Assembly: GCA_025941565.1 (NCBI GenBank)
Contig: JAPCYN010000015.1
Span: 1-64,000, forward strand
Source: Legionella sp. 515359
Lineage (GTDB): Bacteria; Pseudomonadota; Gammaproteobacteria; Legionellales; Legionellaceae
Length of the DNA: 64,000 nt
Direction: 5' to 3'
Below are positions 35,771 to 45,204 of this stretch, one piece after another (the first letter of the stretch is position 1; each line of letters starts with the position of its first letter). Below the pieces are notes generated by a model, which was given only the letters and a program-made list of their open reading frames with translations, was not told the DNA's origin and ran no database searches. Made by a program: the position numbers and the translations under genes.

Positions 35771-36779
35771 AAGCACTTGTTCCAAGACGTAGCGGGTAAT
35801 TCGGGTCAGGATCTGTGATTCGAATCACTACAGGAAGTCTTTGTGGTAATAAGATCCACTGATTTTCATTGATGACATTTTGTAACTGAGTGCGGTTGTC
35901 TACCATTTGTCGATTAGCCGACCAATAGTCCGAATCAATTACCCCATGAAACATTTTTCTTCCCAGATACATTCTGGGAAAGATTAATACTTTTGAGCCT
36001 TTATGCACATGGCCTAGATCGGTTTCATTAAAATTGGCCTGAATGTAAATATTATCCATATCAACTAAAGAAAAAAGAGGTTGATTCATATTTACAGGTG
36101 TTCCAATACTAAAAAATAAATTTTGGATGATCCCATTACTTTGGGCGTAAACATCAGTTTGCTCCAAATTCACCTTGGCATTTTTTAACCGTGCATCAAG
36201 GGATTTAATTTCATTTTCTTGCGCTTTGATTTGATGTTGGTCAATTTCCAATTGTTTTAAAGCGGCATCCCATCGGTCTTTTGCTGCTTTTGTTTCTTGT
36301 TGGGAATTTTGTAACGTGATGAGCGATACCGATTTTAATACATAGCCCCTTTGATATTTTTGATCATCCTGTTTGAGTTTGATGTGGTTTTGTTGCTCAT
36401 TTCCGCTGAGTTTGAGATCGCGTTCGTAGGTGGTTTTTAATGCGGCCAATTTTGCTTCGGCACCTGCTAAATCGGCACTAATTTGTTCCACGGCATATAT
36501 ATAGGGCTTTTGAAAGACAGTGAAAAGTTTTTGGCCTTTTTTGACAACATCTCCATTTTGCACATAAAGACCTGTAATATAGCCGTTAGTGAGTGCAGCA
36601 ACAGGGCGCACATTATTGACCACAAATGCATTGTCAGTGAATGGAAATAAAAAAGAAAAAATATAAATAATGGTTGTTAGAATGCCAATAAAAATGATGA
36701 CATTGGCTATAGTGAACCAATGTTTTAATCGAACAAATCCTTTTTTAAAGCGTTCACGAGATCGGGCTAAATTTATCAT
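35751..36779 (-). CDS. HlyD/AaeA-type membrane fusion protein
   Basis: 342 residues. One N-terminal helix (WFTIANVIIFIGILTTIIYI) anchors it. The lipoyl-like half-motifs VVNNVRPVAALTNGYITGLY and VYAQSNGIIQNLFFSIGTP flank a coiled coil (about 85-190). The beta-barrel region follows, IYIQANFNETDLGHVHKGSK. This is the AaeA/EmrA class of adaptors linking an inner pump to TolC. It overlaps the FUSC start and follows the TolC-like gene by 66 bases. Confidence 0.92.
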   Translation of the reverse strand: MINLARSRERFKKGFVRLKHWFTIANVIIFIGILTTIIYIFSFLFPFTDNAFVVNNVRPVAALTNGYITGLYVQNGDVVKKGQKLFTVFQKPYIYAVEQISADLAGAEAKLAALKTTYERDLKLSGNEQQNHIKLKQDDQKYQRGYVLKSVSLITLQNSQQETKAAKDRWDAALKQLEIDQHQIKAQENEIKSLDARLKNAKVNLEQTDVYAQSNGIIQNLFFSIGTPVNMNQPLFSLVDMDNIYIQANFNETDLGHVHKGSKVLIFPRMYLGRKMFHGVIDSDYWSANRQMVDNRTQLQNVINENQWILLPQRLPVVIRITDPDPNYPLRLGTSAYVYIKV

Positions 36780-36816
36780 AAATCTAAGTTACCATTAAAA
36801 TTATATACGTAGCCAG

Positions 36817-36878
36817 GGTGCAGCGCAGCGAAACCCGGGATCCCTTTAATTAACTCCTGAGTTTCGCTGCGTAGCACC
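36817..36878. repeat. Inverted-repeat hairpin with shared Legionella repeat core
   Basis: Two 24-base arms (36817-36840 and 36855-36878) match at 20 of 24 positions when inverted; the centre cgcagcgaaac is exact. The right arm lies inside the 3' end of the TolC-like gene and encodes its last residues. Related cores occur at 20204 and 47055. It could attenuate expression between TolC and HlyD. Confidence 0.65.
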
Positions 36879-38210
36879 ACTGTAAGCGTACCCACCAGCC
36901 AAGTCTTGATACAAAATAACTAATGACATGGCGAGCTCCAACTTGGCTTGATTTGTGGAGAGTGCCAAGTTATCCAAATATATTTTGCTTTGTAATAATT
37001 CCTTGTAAGAAATGAGCCCTGTTTTTAGTAATCCCTGTTGTAATTTATATTTATGACGGTAATCTTTTTCAGCATGTAAATACGCTATAAATTGTTCATT
37101 CATGCGTTTATTGGCGGAATAGTCACTATCGACTTCTTTTAAAATTCGTCTAACGGTTTTATTGAATTCAGCAATTTTTGCATTATAGGCACCTTTACTC
37201 GCCGCAATTTTTCCGAGGGAACTGAGCGTGAGGGTCCAATTGATGTATGCATCGGTTGTGTCAGCAAAATTACTGCCAGGCAAATTGACTTCACCCAGGA
37301 AGTCATCTAACTGCAACCCTGGAAAAAAATCACTATAGGCAACCTTAATTCTTACACGAGAAGCTTTTAATGCATAGTGTGCCATTTTCAAATCAGGACG
37401 ATTATTTAATACTGTAGCGGGTAAGCTGCCTGGTTTAAAACGAGAAAAGTCTATTTTGGCAAAATTATTTTTATTTTTTATCCTGCCTGGGTTTTCATTA
37501 ATCAAATAACGAAGCGCATTCTCACTGAATACAATATTATACAAGATAGGTTTAATTTGAGCGGCAATCAGGCGTTCATCGGATTGTAATTGGGCCAGAA
37601 TAATTTCATTTTCTAAGCCAATCTTGATTTCTCCTTGACTCAATTTAATTAATGATTTTAAGTCATTGTCCAATTGTTGCAATAATTTTAGTTGCTCCAA
37701 TTGAGCAATTAAGGTGAAGTATGCCGAGGCCACCTGACCAATTAATGCCAGACGCATTCCCTCAATTGCAGCGCGCCGAAAATCAACATTATACGCGGCT
37801 TCTTTCTGTTGCGTATAAAGTTTCATAATGTTCACAAAATAATAGGGCCACACCCCATAAAAAGCACCAGGCGCTCCAAGTGCGGGGTTTGTGGAGTAGC
37901 CAGCGAATATTTGTACAAAAGGAATCCAACTGAGCTTGACTTGCAGGAGTTCGCCTTGCGCTTGTTGTAAGTTTCCTATGGCAATATGAATGTCCATGTT
38001 ATTATTCAAGCCAGCTTCAATCAATTGATTCAATTCTACATCATGAAATTGTTGCCACCAAGCAACATAAGGCAAATTATTTACTGGTTTATAATCCCTG
38101 GAACTGGATGGAAATTTTTTAGGCGGTAACGGTACTTGCTGTTCAACACGTCTATTACAGTTTAACAATCCTGCTGCCAATAATATCAAGAACATTATTT
38201 TCTTTAACAT
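36846..38210 (-). CDS. TolC-like outer-membrane efflux lipoprotein (NodT/OprM type)
   Basis: 454 residues. The N-terminus MLKKIMFLILLAAGLLNCN is a lipoprotein-like signal; the residue before Cys is Asn, unusual for a lipobox. Two OEP repeats follow: YVAWWQQFHDVELNQLIEAG, then LPATVLNNRPDLKMAHYALK with the NRPDL hallmark. It is first in the exporter operon (TolC, HlyD, FUSC halves). The last ten residues are encoded within a dispersed repeat, so the C-terminus may be recently altered. It forms the outer-membrane duct. Confidence 0.92.
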   Translation of the reverse strand: MLKKIMFLILLAAGLLNCNRRVEQQVPLPPKKFPSSSRDYKPVNNLPYVAWWQQFHDVELNQLIEAGLNNNMDIHIAIGNLQQAQGELLQVKLSWIPFVQIFAGYSTNPALGAPGAFYGVWPYYFVNIMKLYTQQKEAAYNVDFRRAAIEGMRLALIGQVASAYFTLIAQLEQLKLLQQLDNDLKSLIKLSQGEIKIGLENEIILAQLQSDERLIAAQIKPILYNIVFSENALRYLINENPGRIKNKNNFAKIDFSRFKPGSLPATVLNNRPDLKMAHYALKASRVRIKVAYSDFFPGLQLDDFLGEVNLPGSNFADTTDAYINWTLTLSSLGKIAASKGAYNAKIAEFNKTVRRILKEVDSDYSANKRMNEQFIAYLHAEKDYRHKYKLQQGLLKTGLISYKELLQSKIYLDNLALSTNQAKLELAMSLVILYQDLAGGYAYSGATQRNSGVN

Positions 38211-38386
38211 GAATCGATCATCGCCTGGAATAGAAGTGCTTTTGTCATTGTAATGTAATTGATTTTTATTTCGATAGAGGTTGTTCTTTATATTCCTTGA
38301 AATGATCAGGGTTAGTCAACCATTGTACCCCAGTCTTTTTATTGACATGCAAAAAGTTTTCTCTATATTCTATTTAATCCACGTAA

Positions 38387-38536
38387 GTTGAAGGCACTTT
38401 TGTTGCTGGAAATGAGATTGATTCCTTTGTATGGCTGGATGCCCATTTCAGCACCAATGAATATCAGTTTGCTTCAATTTTAGGGCAACAGATTTTGCCA
38501 AGATTATGTGCTGAAGACTATTTTGGCCTACCATAA
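38387..38536 (+). pseudogene. Unrecognised C-terminal gene fragment
   Basis: The plus strand reads GTFVAGNEIDSFVWLDAHF, then STNEYQFASILGQQILPR and a stop at 38534-38536. It has protein-like composition but no start codon, and a stop lies one codon before. It is probably the tail of a lost gene. Family not recognised. Confidence 0.35.
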
Positions 38537-38549
38537 GAGCTATGGCCAT

Positions 38550-39167
38550 TTATTCATTCCAAGTTGAGTCATTTAAATGCTCATCCATTTCTTTACCTGG
38601 GGCACATTCTTTTGAGACATATCCATCATGGCGCTTCAGGTAAAAATCATTATAGTAATCAAGAGCGTTTTGTTTCGCGATATTATCTGGCACCCCAAGC
38701 AGTTTTGCTGTGCGATAGTTTCTTTGTACTGCCTCACATTCGGTTTTTGCTTCATTATACTCACCGCGAGCATGCATGCTTTCATGAGTTAAAATATTCA
38801 GGCTAATAATTTCATCCATGGTTGCACGCTCAGGATGACTCACATAATCCATCAATAGGGAGCATTTGGGATATTGGATGACAATGTATCCAGTTTTGGG
38901 GTCAGCATGGCCATAAACCCTGGGTTCTTCATCGAAAAGTGTATCAAACAAGGTATTACAATGTACTTTTGCCGGATGATTTTCTGCCAATTGACGTGCT
39001 ACTTCAGTTAAAAAACGTTCAAAATGCCAGTGATGAAATGGAGGCCAAGCAAAGGCCAAAGCCAGACCCAGCGATACCGTAAGATAACCTTTGGATATCG
39101 GCAAATGGCCAGTGAGTTCTCGATAAATTAACCAGAAGAAAAATAGAGAAATCAGAACCCAGAGCAT
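38550..39167 (-). CDS. Membrane-anchored HExxH protein
   Basis: 205 residues. Two N-terminal helices (LWVLISLFFFWLIYREL, then LTVSLGLALAFAWPP) anchor it. The soluble part holds LTHESMHARGEYNEAKTECEA near residue 130, an HExxH zinc-peptidase motif with a downstream Glu that could be the third ligand. Five cysteines are in the soluble part. It could be a periplasmic metalloprotease or zinc-binding protein. Family not recognised beyond the motif. Confidence 0.75.
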   Translation of the reverse strand: MLWVLISLFFFWLIYRELTGHLPISKGYLTVSLGLALAFAWPPFHHWHFERFLTEVARQLAENHPAKVHCNTLFDTLFDEEPRVYGHADPKTGYIVIQYPKCSLLMDYVSHPERATMDEIISLNILTHESMHARGEYNEAKTECEAVQRNYRTAKLLGVPDNIAKQNALDYYNDFYLKRHDGYVSKECAPGKEMDEHLNDSTWNE

Positions 39168-39287
39168 GATGGTCCTCTTCAGAATGAAATCAAAGTTAAT
39201 CGGATAGCCCGGGTATCAGTGAAATTATAGGTTAAGAGTATGCTAAAATAAATTGAATTGACGAAAACTGGTGTATCTCATGCCCCT

Positions 39288-41522
39288 TTAATCCTCTCTT
39301 TCCAATATTTTTTTAGCAGTTTTATAACCATTCTTCTTATGTTGTTCTATAGTTTCCTTTGAGAAATCAGAATCCCAAGCATACGGCTCATTTTTGCCCA
39401 CTTCACGTATAATCCTGGTGATGGATTGTATGCCAGGATCACCCATTGTTTGGATGTAAGCAGGCAATAGCCTCAATTCCTCAGCTACCGTGGGATCGCA
39501 GAGGCTCATAATTTTTTCAATCAACTTTTTGTAGTTATTGATGAGGTCGTTAGTTCGTATGTCCTTTCTGATTTTTTCCGAGAATAAGATCTCATCTTTT
39601 CTTGCAAGTACCTCAATCATATTTTGAGGAAGAGACCGATTTCTTGAATAGAGTTCAACAATATAAATTTTTTTGCTGGATTGGCCGCAGATATCCAGTG
39701 TTGAATCAATTGGGGTATTGGTTATAATTCCTCCATCCCAGTAATGTTTCTTATTAATGGTTGTCCATGGGAATCCTGGAGGCAGACTTCCACTGGCAAG
39801 GATATGCTCGGGAGTAATGTCCTCGGTATAACTATCAAAAGTTTCAAATTCCGATGTTTCGACATTGACTGCCATCACCAGCAGGCGGACGGGACTGTCT
39901 TTTAACGTATCAAAATCGATATACTTGCGTAAAAGATCCTTAATATAAGATGTATCGTAAAAACTGGTCCAGTGTGTTGGGAATTGATCCGAGCTAAAAA
40001 TTGGCGTAGCCCATCTTGGATAGAAGAAGTTGGGAGATCCCCAAATCATGGCATGCCAAGAAGATAACAGCCGTCGTGTTTGTTCATCAGAAACATTCAC
40101 CATATCCAGAGCGAGATCATTCCAAAATCCCTCCAAAGCCTCAGTCGCATGTTTTGGATTCCCCGCAATGATCGCGGAATTAAATGCACCTATAGAAATT
40201 CCAGAAACAATATCCGGGTAAATTCCATGCTCCTCCATCGCTTTGACCACACCGCACTCAAAAGCACCAAGTGCACCGCCACCTTGCAGGGTAAGAATTG
40301 TCTGGATAGCAATTTCTTCCAGGGAAAAATTAAAATCAACAAGCTTCTTTTTATGAGAATCTAAATTAACTCGATTGATAATTAGTGATTCAGCCGCTTT
40401 AATTTCTTCAATAGGACGTCCAGAAAAAAATGCACCTTGCAACAATCCATCTTTTAAATAAAATAATACGAAGTTTTTTTCTTTTATCGAACCTCTCACA
40501 ATTCTTTCTGTAGCTTCAACAGTATCTCCAATAATCACAAGATGCGTATCAAAAGCCTGGGCGTAGAAATATGATGCACTATTGTAGCTTTTCCTCATTC
40601 CCATCATATTTAATGCGGTAATTTTTCCTTGCTTCATTGCATTATCTATCCCCCCATTTCGATGACATCTTCTAAATATGGGATCAAAAAAAATAGCAAC
40701 ATCACCAGCAGCGTAGATATCTTTCTTATTTGTTTTTAGATATTGATCCACAATAATGCCATCATCGACATCAATCCCGCTGCCTCGAAGAAAATCAGTA
40801 GCCGGTAAATATTGATCGGCAATGATTACAAAGTCACACGATAAAATTTTTCCCGTGTTTGTTTCGACCGACTGCACATGTTTTTTCCCATGAAACTTTT
40901 TTATCGTTTCATGCAGAAGTACTTCAACGCCATTATTTGCTATAAACGCAGCGATCTCAGCAGAAGAACTGACATTGAATAAGTGGAACTCTTCAGCAAT
41001 GATTGTTACTTTTATATTTTTTTTAATTAACAAAGAGGCGATCTCAATGCCAATGAAACTTCCGCCAAAAATGACGACTTTTTTGGCGTTTCCTATTTCA
41101 TGAAGAATGGACTCGGCATCGGGAATCGTTTTGATATAGTAGATTTTGTCTAATGTGCTGCCCGGAAGGTCAACTCTCTGAGGACTGCAGCCTGTAGCAA
41201 TAAGAAGTTGATTAAAATAAAAATCCCCAGCATGATCTGTTTTAACAATCTTGTTTTCGGGATCAACCGATATTGCTTTTGTATGGAGCAGTACATCAAT
41301 ATCATTTTTCTTATAATAGCTTTCATTGAATATAAGCAGTTGTTCCTTTTTTCTTGTCCCAAGCAGAAATCCCTTGGGAAGTTGAGGGCGGTAATAGGGG
41401 AGAATATTTTCCTCAGATAATAGGGTGATGCTGCCTGTCGCCCCTTCTTTTCTCAATGTATCAGCGCTAAATGCACTGGCAAGTCCTCCGCCGATAAGTA
41501 AAAAGTCAACTGTCTTTGTCAT
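39288..41522 (-). CDS. FAD-dependent oxidoreductase fused to patatin-like phospholipase
   Basis: 744 residues in one frame. Residues 1-390 are a pyridine-nucleotide-disulfide oxidoreductase: FAD site LLIGGGLAS (8-16), NAD site VVIFGGSFIGIE (149-160) and YAAGD (270-274). Residues 405-745 are patatin: oxyanion GGGALGAF (414-421), nucleophile Ser443 in GISIG and Asp596 in DGG. All catalytic elements of both halves are intact. Patatins such as VipD are known Legionella effectors, but fusion to an AIF-like reductase is unusual. No signal peptide. It may couple redox state to lipid hydrolysis; that is inference. Confidence 0.93.
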   Translation of the reverse strand: MTKTVDFLLIGGGLASAFSADTLRKEGATGSITLLSEENILPYYRPQLPKGFLLGTRKKEQLLIFNESYYKKNDIDVLLHTKAISVDPENKIVKTDHAGDFYFNQLLIATGCSPQRVDLPGSTLDKIYYIKTIPDAESILHEIGNAKKVVIFGGSFIGIEIASLLIKKNIKVTIIAEEFHLFNVSSSAEIAAFIANNGVEVLLHETIKKFHGKKHVQSVETNTGKILSCDFVIIADQYLPATDFLRGSGIDVDDGIIVDQYLKTNKKDIYAAGDVAIFFDPIFRRCHRNGGIDNAMKQGKITALNMMGMRKSYNSASYFYAQAFDTHLVIIGDTVEATERIVRGSIKEKNFVLFYLKDGLLQGAFFSGRPIEEIKAAESLIINRVNLDSHKKKLVDFNFSLEEIAIQTILTLQGGGALGAFECGVVKAMEEHGIYPDIVSGISIGAFNSAIIAGNPKHATEALEGFWNDLALDMVNVSDEQTRRLLSSWHAMIWGSPNFFYPRWATPIFSSDQFPTHWTSFYDTSYIKDLLRKYIDFDTLKDSPVRLLVMAVNVETSEFETFDSYTEDITPEHILASGSLPPGFPWTTINKKHYWDGGIITNTPIDSTLDICGQSSKKIYIVELYSRNRSLPQNMIEVLARKDEILFSEKIRKDIRTNDLINNYKKLIEKIMSLCDPTVAEELRLLPAYIQTMGDPGIQSITRIIREVGKNEPYAWDSDFSKETIEQHKKNGYKTAKKILERED

Positions 41523-41741
41523 TTCTTCTTTCCTTTTATCAATGACAAGTATGCGGTCCCATGACAGCTAAAGCACCTGCTACCTGCTATGTATCGATAT
41601 ACTCGATGTGGCTTTGCAAATTAGTATTACCTCAAATCGTGTACCTTGGGAATATGAAAAAAGCAAATTCTCAGAATATTTTTATTTTCAGATGATTAAG
41701 AAGAGATGAAGTATCTTATTTATAAAAGAATAAATGTGGAA

Positions 41742-41798
41742 AAATACTGTCTTTATGAGCAACCACTCGAAGCCCGTGTTGCATTAAAGACAGTATTT
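41742..41798. terminator. Long hairpin after the porin gene
   Basis: A perfect 14-bp inverted repeat (AAATACTGTCTTTA at 41742-41755; TAAAGACAGTATTT at 41785-41798), with further pairing inside (gcaac/gttgc). It lies eleven bases beyond the porin stop on the minus strand and fits a transcription terminator or mRNA-stabilising hairpin. Confidence 0.75.
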
Positions 41799-41808
41799 AA
41801 TATGATTT

Positions 41809-42846
41809 TTAGGCGTGTAATGTAAGGCTTAAAAATAACCCTTGGAATGAGAAGTTATTTGTCTCATAGCCAGCGATACGTTGGGGGCCCATATTTAACC
41901 CAGTGGTGTTCACAGATAGACCAGTAAAGCCTCTGAGTGTATCCATTGCGCTTAGATACTCATTGATTTGATATCCGACCGCAGCAGTCCAGGTTGCTGT
42001 ATTCGTCAGCGCGTGAGTATAATCCAAGCCGATTTTTCCAGTAATATTATTAATAACTCGGTTGCGTTTGGGCCAAGTAAAGCTCATAGTCGTTCCCAGG
42101 GTAACCTCTGAAGAGGCCTCCATGGATCCTGCCATAAGTGCGTAATCAATATAACCAAGCAAACCAAATCCATGTCCTAAGTTATAATGGCCATCAAAAC
42201 TGAATAAAGGACCGGCTCCACTAAATTTGCTGGCAATATGCCCTGGCGCCATAAAATCCATGTTGTGTTTAATTTGCGCATATCGTACCCCAAGAGAAGG
42301 ACGTATACTGAATACACCGGAAGTATCAGTGTATTTTCTTCCTGCTTTGATATCAGCCTGATCGACTCTGTAAGTTAAATAGGCATCACTGACAAATGAA
42401 GGGCTCGGACCAAAGTAAACATCAGGGAATAGAATGGCTCCAAATAAAGTAGATCCATTAGAAAAACTATTCACAGCATGTGTTTTGTTTTTTAAATAAA
42501 GGTAATTGACTTCAATATTATTGGCAGTCATAGGGATATCGTAACCTAGAGTTACACTTCCTGCCCATTGATAATCGGGGTCAAAGGGTTTACTTTGCGA
42601 TTGAGTCCCATTAGCAACAGTAAACAACCAACTGTCGGTGACTAAGCCAATCCCTGTTTCACTGGGTTGCACGTAATAACCCGTACCGCCCACATAGAGA
42701 CCACCTGGATTTTTAAAAGCGCATAGCATGCTGGTGCAAACAGGCCCGTCTTTATCAATATACTTGGGAAGAGGGGCAGTTGCTGCAGTAGCACTATTTG
42801 CTATACACAGCCCTAAAAAAGTCAATGGTAAAAACTTCAATGTCAT
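41809..42846 (-). CDS. Lpg1974-type pore-forming outer-membrane protein
   Basis: 345 residues. A signal peptide ends NSATA (about 21). The mature protein begins with a short cysteine pair (VCTSMLCAFKNPGGLYVGG) typical of the Legionella OMP family and continues as alternating beta strands (DYQWAGSVTLGYDIPM, NNIEVNYLYLKNK, FDGHYNLGHGFGLLGYIDYA), ending FLSLTLHA, an outer-membrane C-terminus. It would be a porin-like barrel. It has its own terminator. This family is the strongest taxonomic marker in the window. Confidence 0.93.
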   Translation of the reverse strand: MTLKFLPLTFLGLCIANSATAATAPLPKYIDKDGPVCTSMLCAFKNPGGLYVGGTGYYVQPSETGIGLVTDSWLFTVANGTQSQSKPFDPDYQWAGSVTLGYDIPMTANNIEVNYLYLKNKTHAVNSFSNGSTLFGAILFPDVYFGPSPSFVSDAYLTYRVDQADIKAGRKYTDTSGVFSIRPSLGVRYAQIKHNMDFMAPGHIASKFSGAGPLFSFDGHYNLGHGFGLLGYIDYALMAGSMEASSEVTLGTTMSFTWPKRNRVINNITGKIGLDYTHALTNTATWTAAVGYQINEYLSAMDTLRGFTGLSVNTTGLNMGPQRIAGYETNNFSFQGLFLSLTLHA

Positions 42847-42953
42847 AATTCACTCCTTGTTTAAACTAGCCTAGGATATTACTTTTTTCGATCGTAATCA
42901 ATAAATATACTTTATAAATTAATTAGTTAACTCATGAAAGAAAATGGACAAAA

Positions 42954-43421
42954 TTAATCGAGATGATCTAAGGGAAGAGTAGTTGTTTCACAAATAGTTC
43001 TCAATATAAAACTTGATTGCACACTGGTAACCCCATTGATGCGTGTTAGTTTATCTAATAAAAAAGATTGGTATGCATTGAGATCGGGTACAATTACTTT
43101 TAACACGTAATCTGCAGATTGACCCGTGATTAAATAGCATTGAACTACTTCAGGAAGAAAACGAACAGCCTCTTCAAATTGATTCATGACCGCAGGTTGG
43201 TGACTATTTAATCCAACCAAGACAATCACTGACAGCTTTAAGCCTATTTTTTCAGGTTCAAGAAGTGCAACCATTTTCTTTATATAGCCATTATCTTCCA
43301 ACAACTTAACCCGACGAAGGCAGGGGGAAGGGGATAAAGCAACCATGTCTGCGAGTTCTTGATTGTTAATTTGGCAATTTGATTGAAGAATATCAAGTAT
43401 TTTCTTATCTGTACGATCCAT
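42954..43421 (-). CDS. Lrp/AsnC-family transcription regulator
   Basis: 155 residues, the usual length. The HTH is DKKILDILQSNCQINNQELA, then LSPSPCLRRVKLLEDNGYI. The RAM ligand domain follows, including VVQCYLITGQSADYVLKVIV. Such proteins sense amino acids as octamers. It is divergent from the MFS gene across a 200-bp AT-rich region, so it may control that transporter and itself. Confidence 0.95.
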   Translation of the reverse strand: MDRTDKKILDILQSNCQINNQELADMVALSPSPCLRRVKLLEDNGYIKKMVALLEPEKIGLKLSVIVLVGLNSHQPAVMNQFEEAVRFLPEVVQCYLITGQSADYVLKVIVPDLNAYQSFLLDKLTRINGVTSVQSSFILRTICETTTLPLDHLD

Positions 43422-43625
43422 AACTTTTTAAAAATAACATAAATATTTTAAATTTTAGCATTTTTATCTAATTAATGATAATTAATTAAAATTAAAATCC
43501 AAATAAACTGAATATACACTTATATTTGCAATAAAATTTCAAGGAAAATGAATTAGAATACTCTGCTAATGCATAGGTTATAGCCATTGTGCGTATATTA
43601 GCTGCTTGATTTTTTGAGGATTTAT
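43422..43625. promoter_or_regulatory. Divergent promoter region, lrp-type/MFS
   Basis: AT-rich with symmetric runs (aattaatgataattaatta near 43470-43490), as expected for Lrp-family binding and promoters in both directions. Exact -35 and -10 sites are not resolvable by eye. Confidence 0.45.
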
Positions 43626-44855
43626 ATGTCTAGATCACGAGTTGTTGCCTGGTTTGTGTGGATTGTTGCGTCAATATTTTACGCATACCAATATGTTCTT
43701 AGAGTGATGCCCAATATTATGATGGATGATATTACCTCGCAATTTCACATTGATGCGACGGTATTTGGGCAATTTTCTGGTGTTTATTATCTTGGCTACT
43801 CATTAATGCATTTGCCAATTGGGATCATGCTGGATCGTTTTGGACCAAGAAAAGTCATGACTTTATGCATTTTGCTCCCTGTTCTTGGATTGCTGCCGCT
43901 TATTTTTGCTGATCATTGGATCTATCCTCTTGTAGGAAGAGCGTTAATTGGCATTGGGTCATCCGCTGCGATTTTAGGAACATTCAAAATAATCCGTATG
44001 ACCTTTAAAGAGCAACATTTTTCTCGGATGCTTAGTTTTTCAGTGATGATAGGACTTATCGGTGCGGTTTATGGTGGTGGTCCTGTAAGTTATATGTGTC
44101 ATGCAGTGGGTTATAAAATGGTTGTTGAAGTATTTATCGGGATTGGTCTCGTACTTGCCTGCATGACTTATTTGATCGTACCTGATGAGAAACCTACTTA
44201 TCACACATCGGTCCTTGCCAATATCAAAACGGTTTTTACTAATAAAAAAGTAATTTTGCTGTGTTGTTTTGCTGGGTTGATGCTGGGCCCACTTGAGGGT
44301 TTTTCTGATGTATGGGGATCGGGCTTTTTAAAACAGGTGTATGGTTTGAATGGATCAACAGCAAACTACTTGCCTTCAATGATTTTTATAGGGATGTGTT
44401 TTGGATCTCCGATTTTAAGTTTAATCGCAGAAAAAACAGGGTATTACCTGGGAACGATCATTGTCGCTGGAATAACCATGTGCGCGGTGTTTACCTCACT
44501 TGTTGCCGGTATGTTAACAGTATCCAGTATCACTGTATCCTTTATATTGGTAGGGGTGTGTTGCGCTTATCAGATTCTGGCTATTTATAAAGTTTCTACA
44601 TATGTACCCGAGCATCTTGCGGGTCTGACTACTGCAATTGCCAATATGATCATCATGATATTTGGTTATGCCTTTCATACGGTTATTGGTTTTGTAGTCA
44701 ATGTAAATGGCGGAATCCGTGAAACAGGAGCTTTTATTTATGGAGTAGGGGTTATCCCGATCACTCTGGCAATGGGCGTTACTGGCTTCCTGTTTCTGGT
44801 GTATCGAGAGAAATATAGTACATCAAAGTTTTACCCCGTGGAGTCCATCAGTTAA
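43626..44855 (+). CDS. MFS transporter
   Basis: 409 residues from the ATG at 43626, with gagg six bases upstream; the TTG four codons earlier overlaps it and is unlikely. Twelve hydrophobic helices; the MFS loop motif is GIMLDRFGPRKVMTL near residue 80. This resembles the YqeG/ProP-like group expanded in Legionella as amino-acid or nutrient carriers. The substrate is unknown. The divergent Lrp-type regulator suggests an amino acid. Confidence 0.9.
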   Translation: MSRSRVVAWFVWIVASIFYAYQYVLRVMPNIMMDDITSQFHIDATVFGQFSGVYYLGYSLMHLPIGIMLDRFGPRKVMTLCILLPVLGLLPLIFADHWIYPLVGRALIGIGSSAAILGTFKIIRMTFKEQHFSRMLSFSVMIGLIGAVYGGGPVSYMCHAVGYKMVVEVFIGIGLVLACMTYLIVPDEKPTYHTSVLANIKTVFTNKKVILLCCFAGLMLGPLEGFSDVWGSGFLKQVYGLNGSTANYLPSMIFIGMCFGSPILSLIAEKTGYYLGTIIVAGITMCAVFTSLVAGMLTVSSITVSFILVGVCCAYQILAIYKVSTYVPEHLAGLTTAIANMIIMIFGYAFHTVIGFVVNVNGGIRETGAFIYGVGVIPITLAMGVTGFLFLVYREKYSTSKFYPVESIS

Positions 44856-44863
44856 AGCGGGCC

Positions 44864-44888
44864 CGGATAGACAAGCCTTGTCTATCCG
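44864..44888. terminator. Hairpin after the MFS gene
   Basis: A 12-bp perfect inverted repeat, cggatagacaag and cttgtctatccg, with one central base. It lies eight bases after the MFS stop. No T-tract follows, so it may act as a weak or rho-assisted terminator. Confidence 0.55.
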
Positions 44889-45019
44889 AGTTACATCGTG
44901 TTAAAGGCCAAAAGGAACCTTGGCCTTCTATCTAAAATAAAGGGTGTTAAGGTTGGAAAATTTATTAATATCAGCTACTATTTTAACTGTCACCGACATG
45001 GTACAAATCATTTAAAAAC

Positions 45020-45092
45020 GGGCCGTTAGCTCAGCTGGTAGAGCAGGAGACTCTTAATCTCTTGGTCATAGGTTCGAACCCTATACGGCCTA
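45020..45092 (+). tRNA. tRNA-Lys (CTT)
   Basis: A complete 73-base cloverleaf: acceptor gggccgt with acggcct, D arm gctcagctggtagagc, anticodon loop ctcttaa (anticodon CTT), and T arm ataggttcgaaccctat. CCA is not encoded. Its 3' 36 bases are part of the 41-bp repeat that bounds a small island. Confidence 0.95.
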
Positions 45093-45097
45093 TCAAT
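45057..45097 (+). repeat. Attachment-site repeat, tRNA side
   Basis: 41 bases beginning atctcttggtcata and running through the tRNA 3' end to cctatcaat. Identical to 49189-49229. Confidence 0.9.
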
Positions 45098-45150
45098 AAA
45101 ATCAATGAGTTATAAAAATTATTGGCTAAAATAGATCTTTTAATTTTCTG

Positions 45151-45166
45151 TGGGGCATTAGTGGGG
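45151..45166 (+). repeat. Candidate integrase arm site, left
   Basis: tggggcattagtgggg, 54 bases inside the left attachment repeat. The inverted copy at 49104-49119 differs at one base. Paired inward repeats near both ends suit recombinase arm sites; inference. Confidence 0.45.
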
Positions 45167-45204
45167 CAGTTGAATATAACAAATATCAATAATTCTAAAC
45201 ACTG

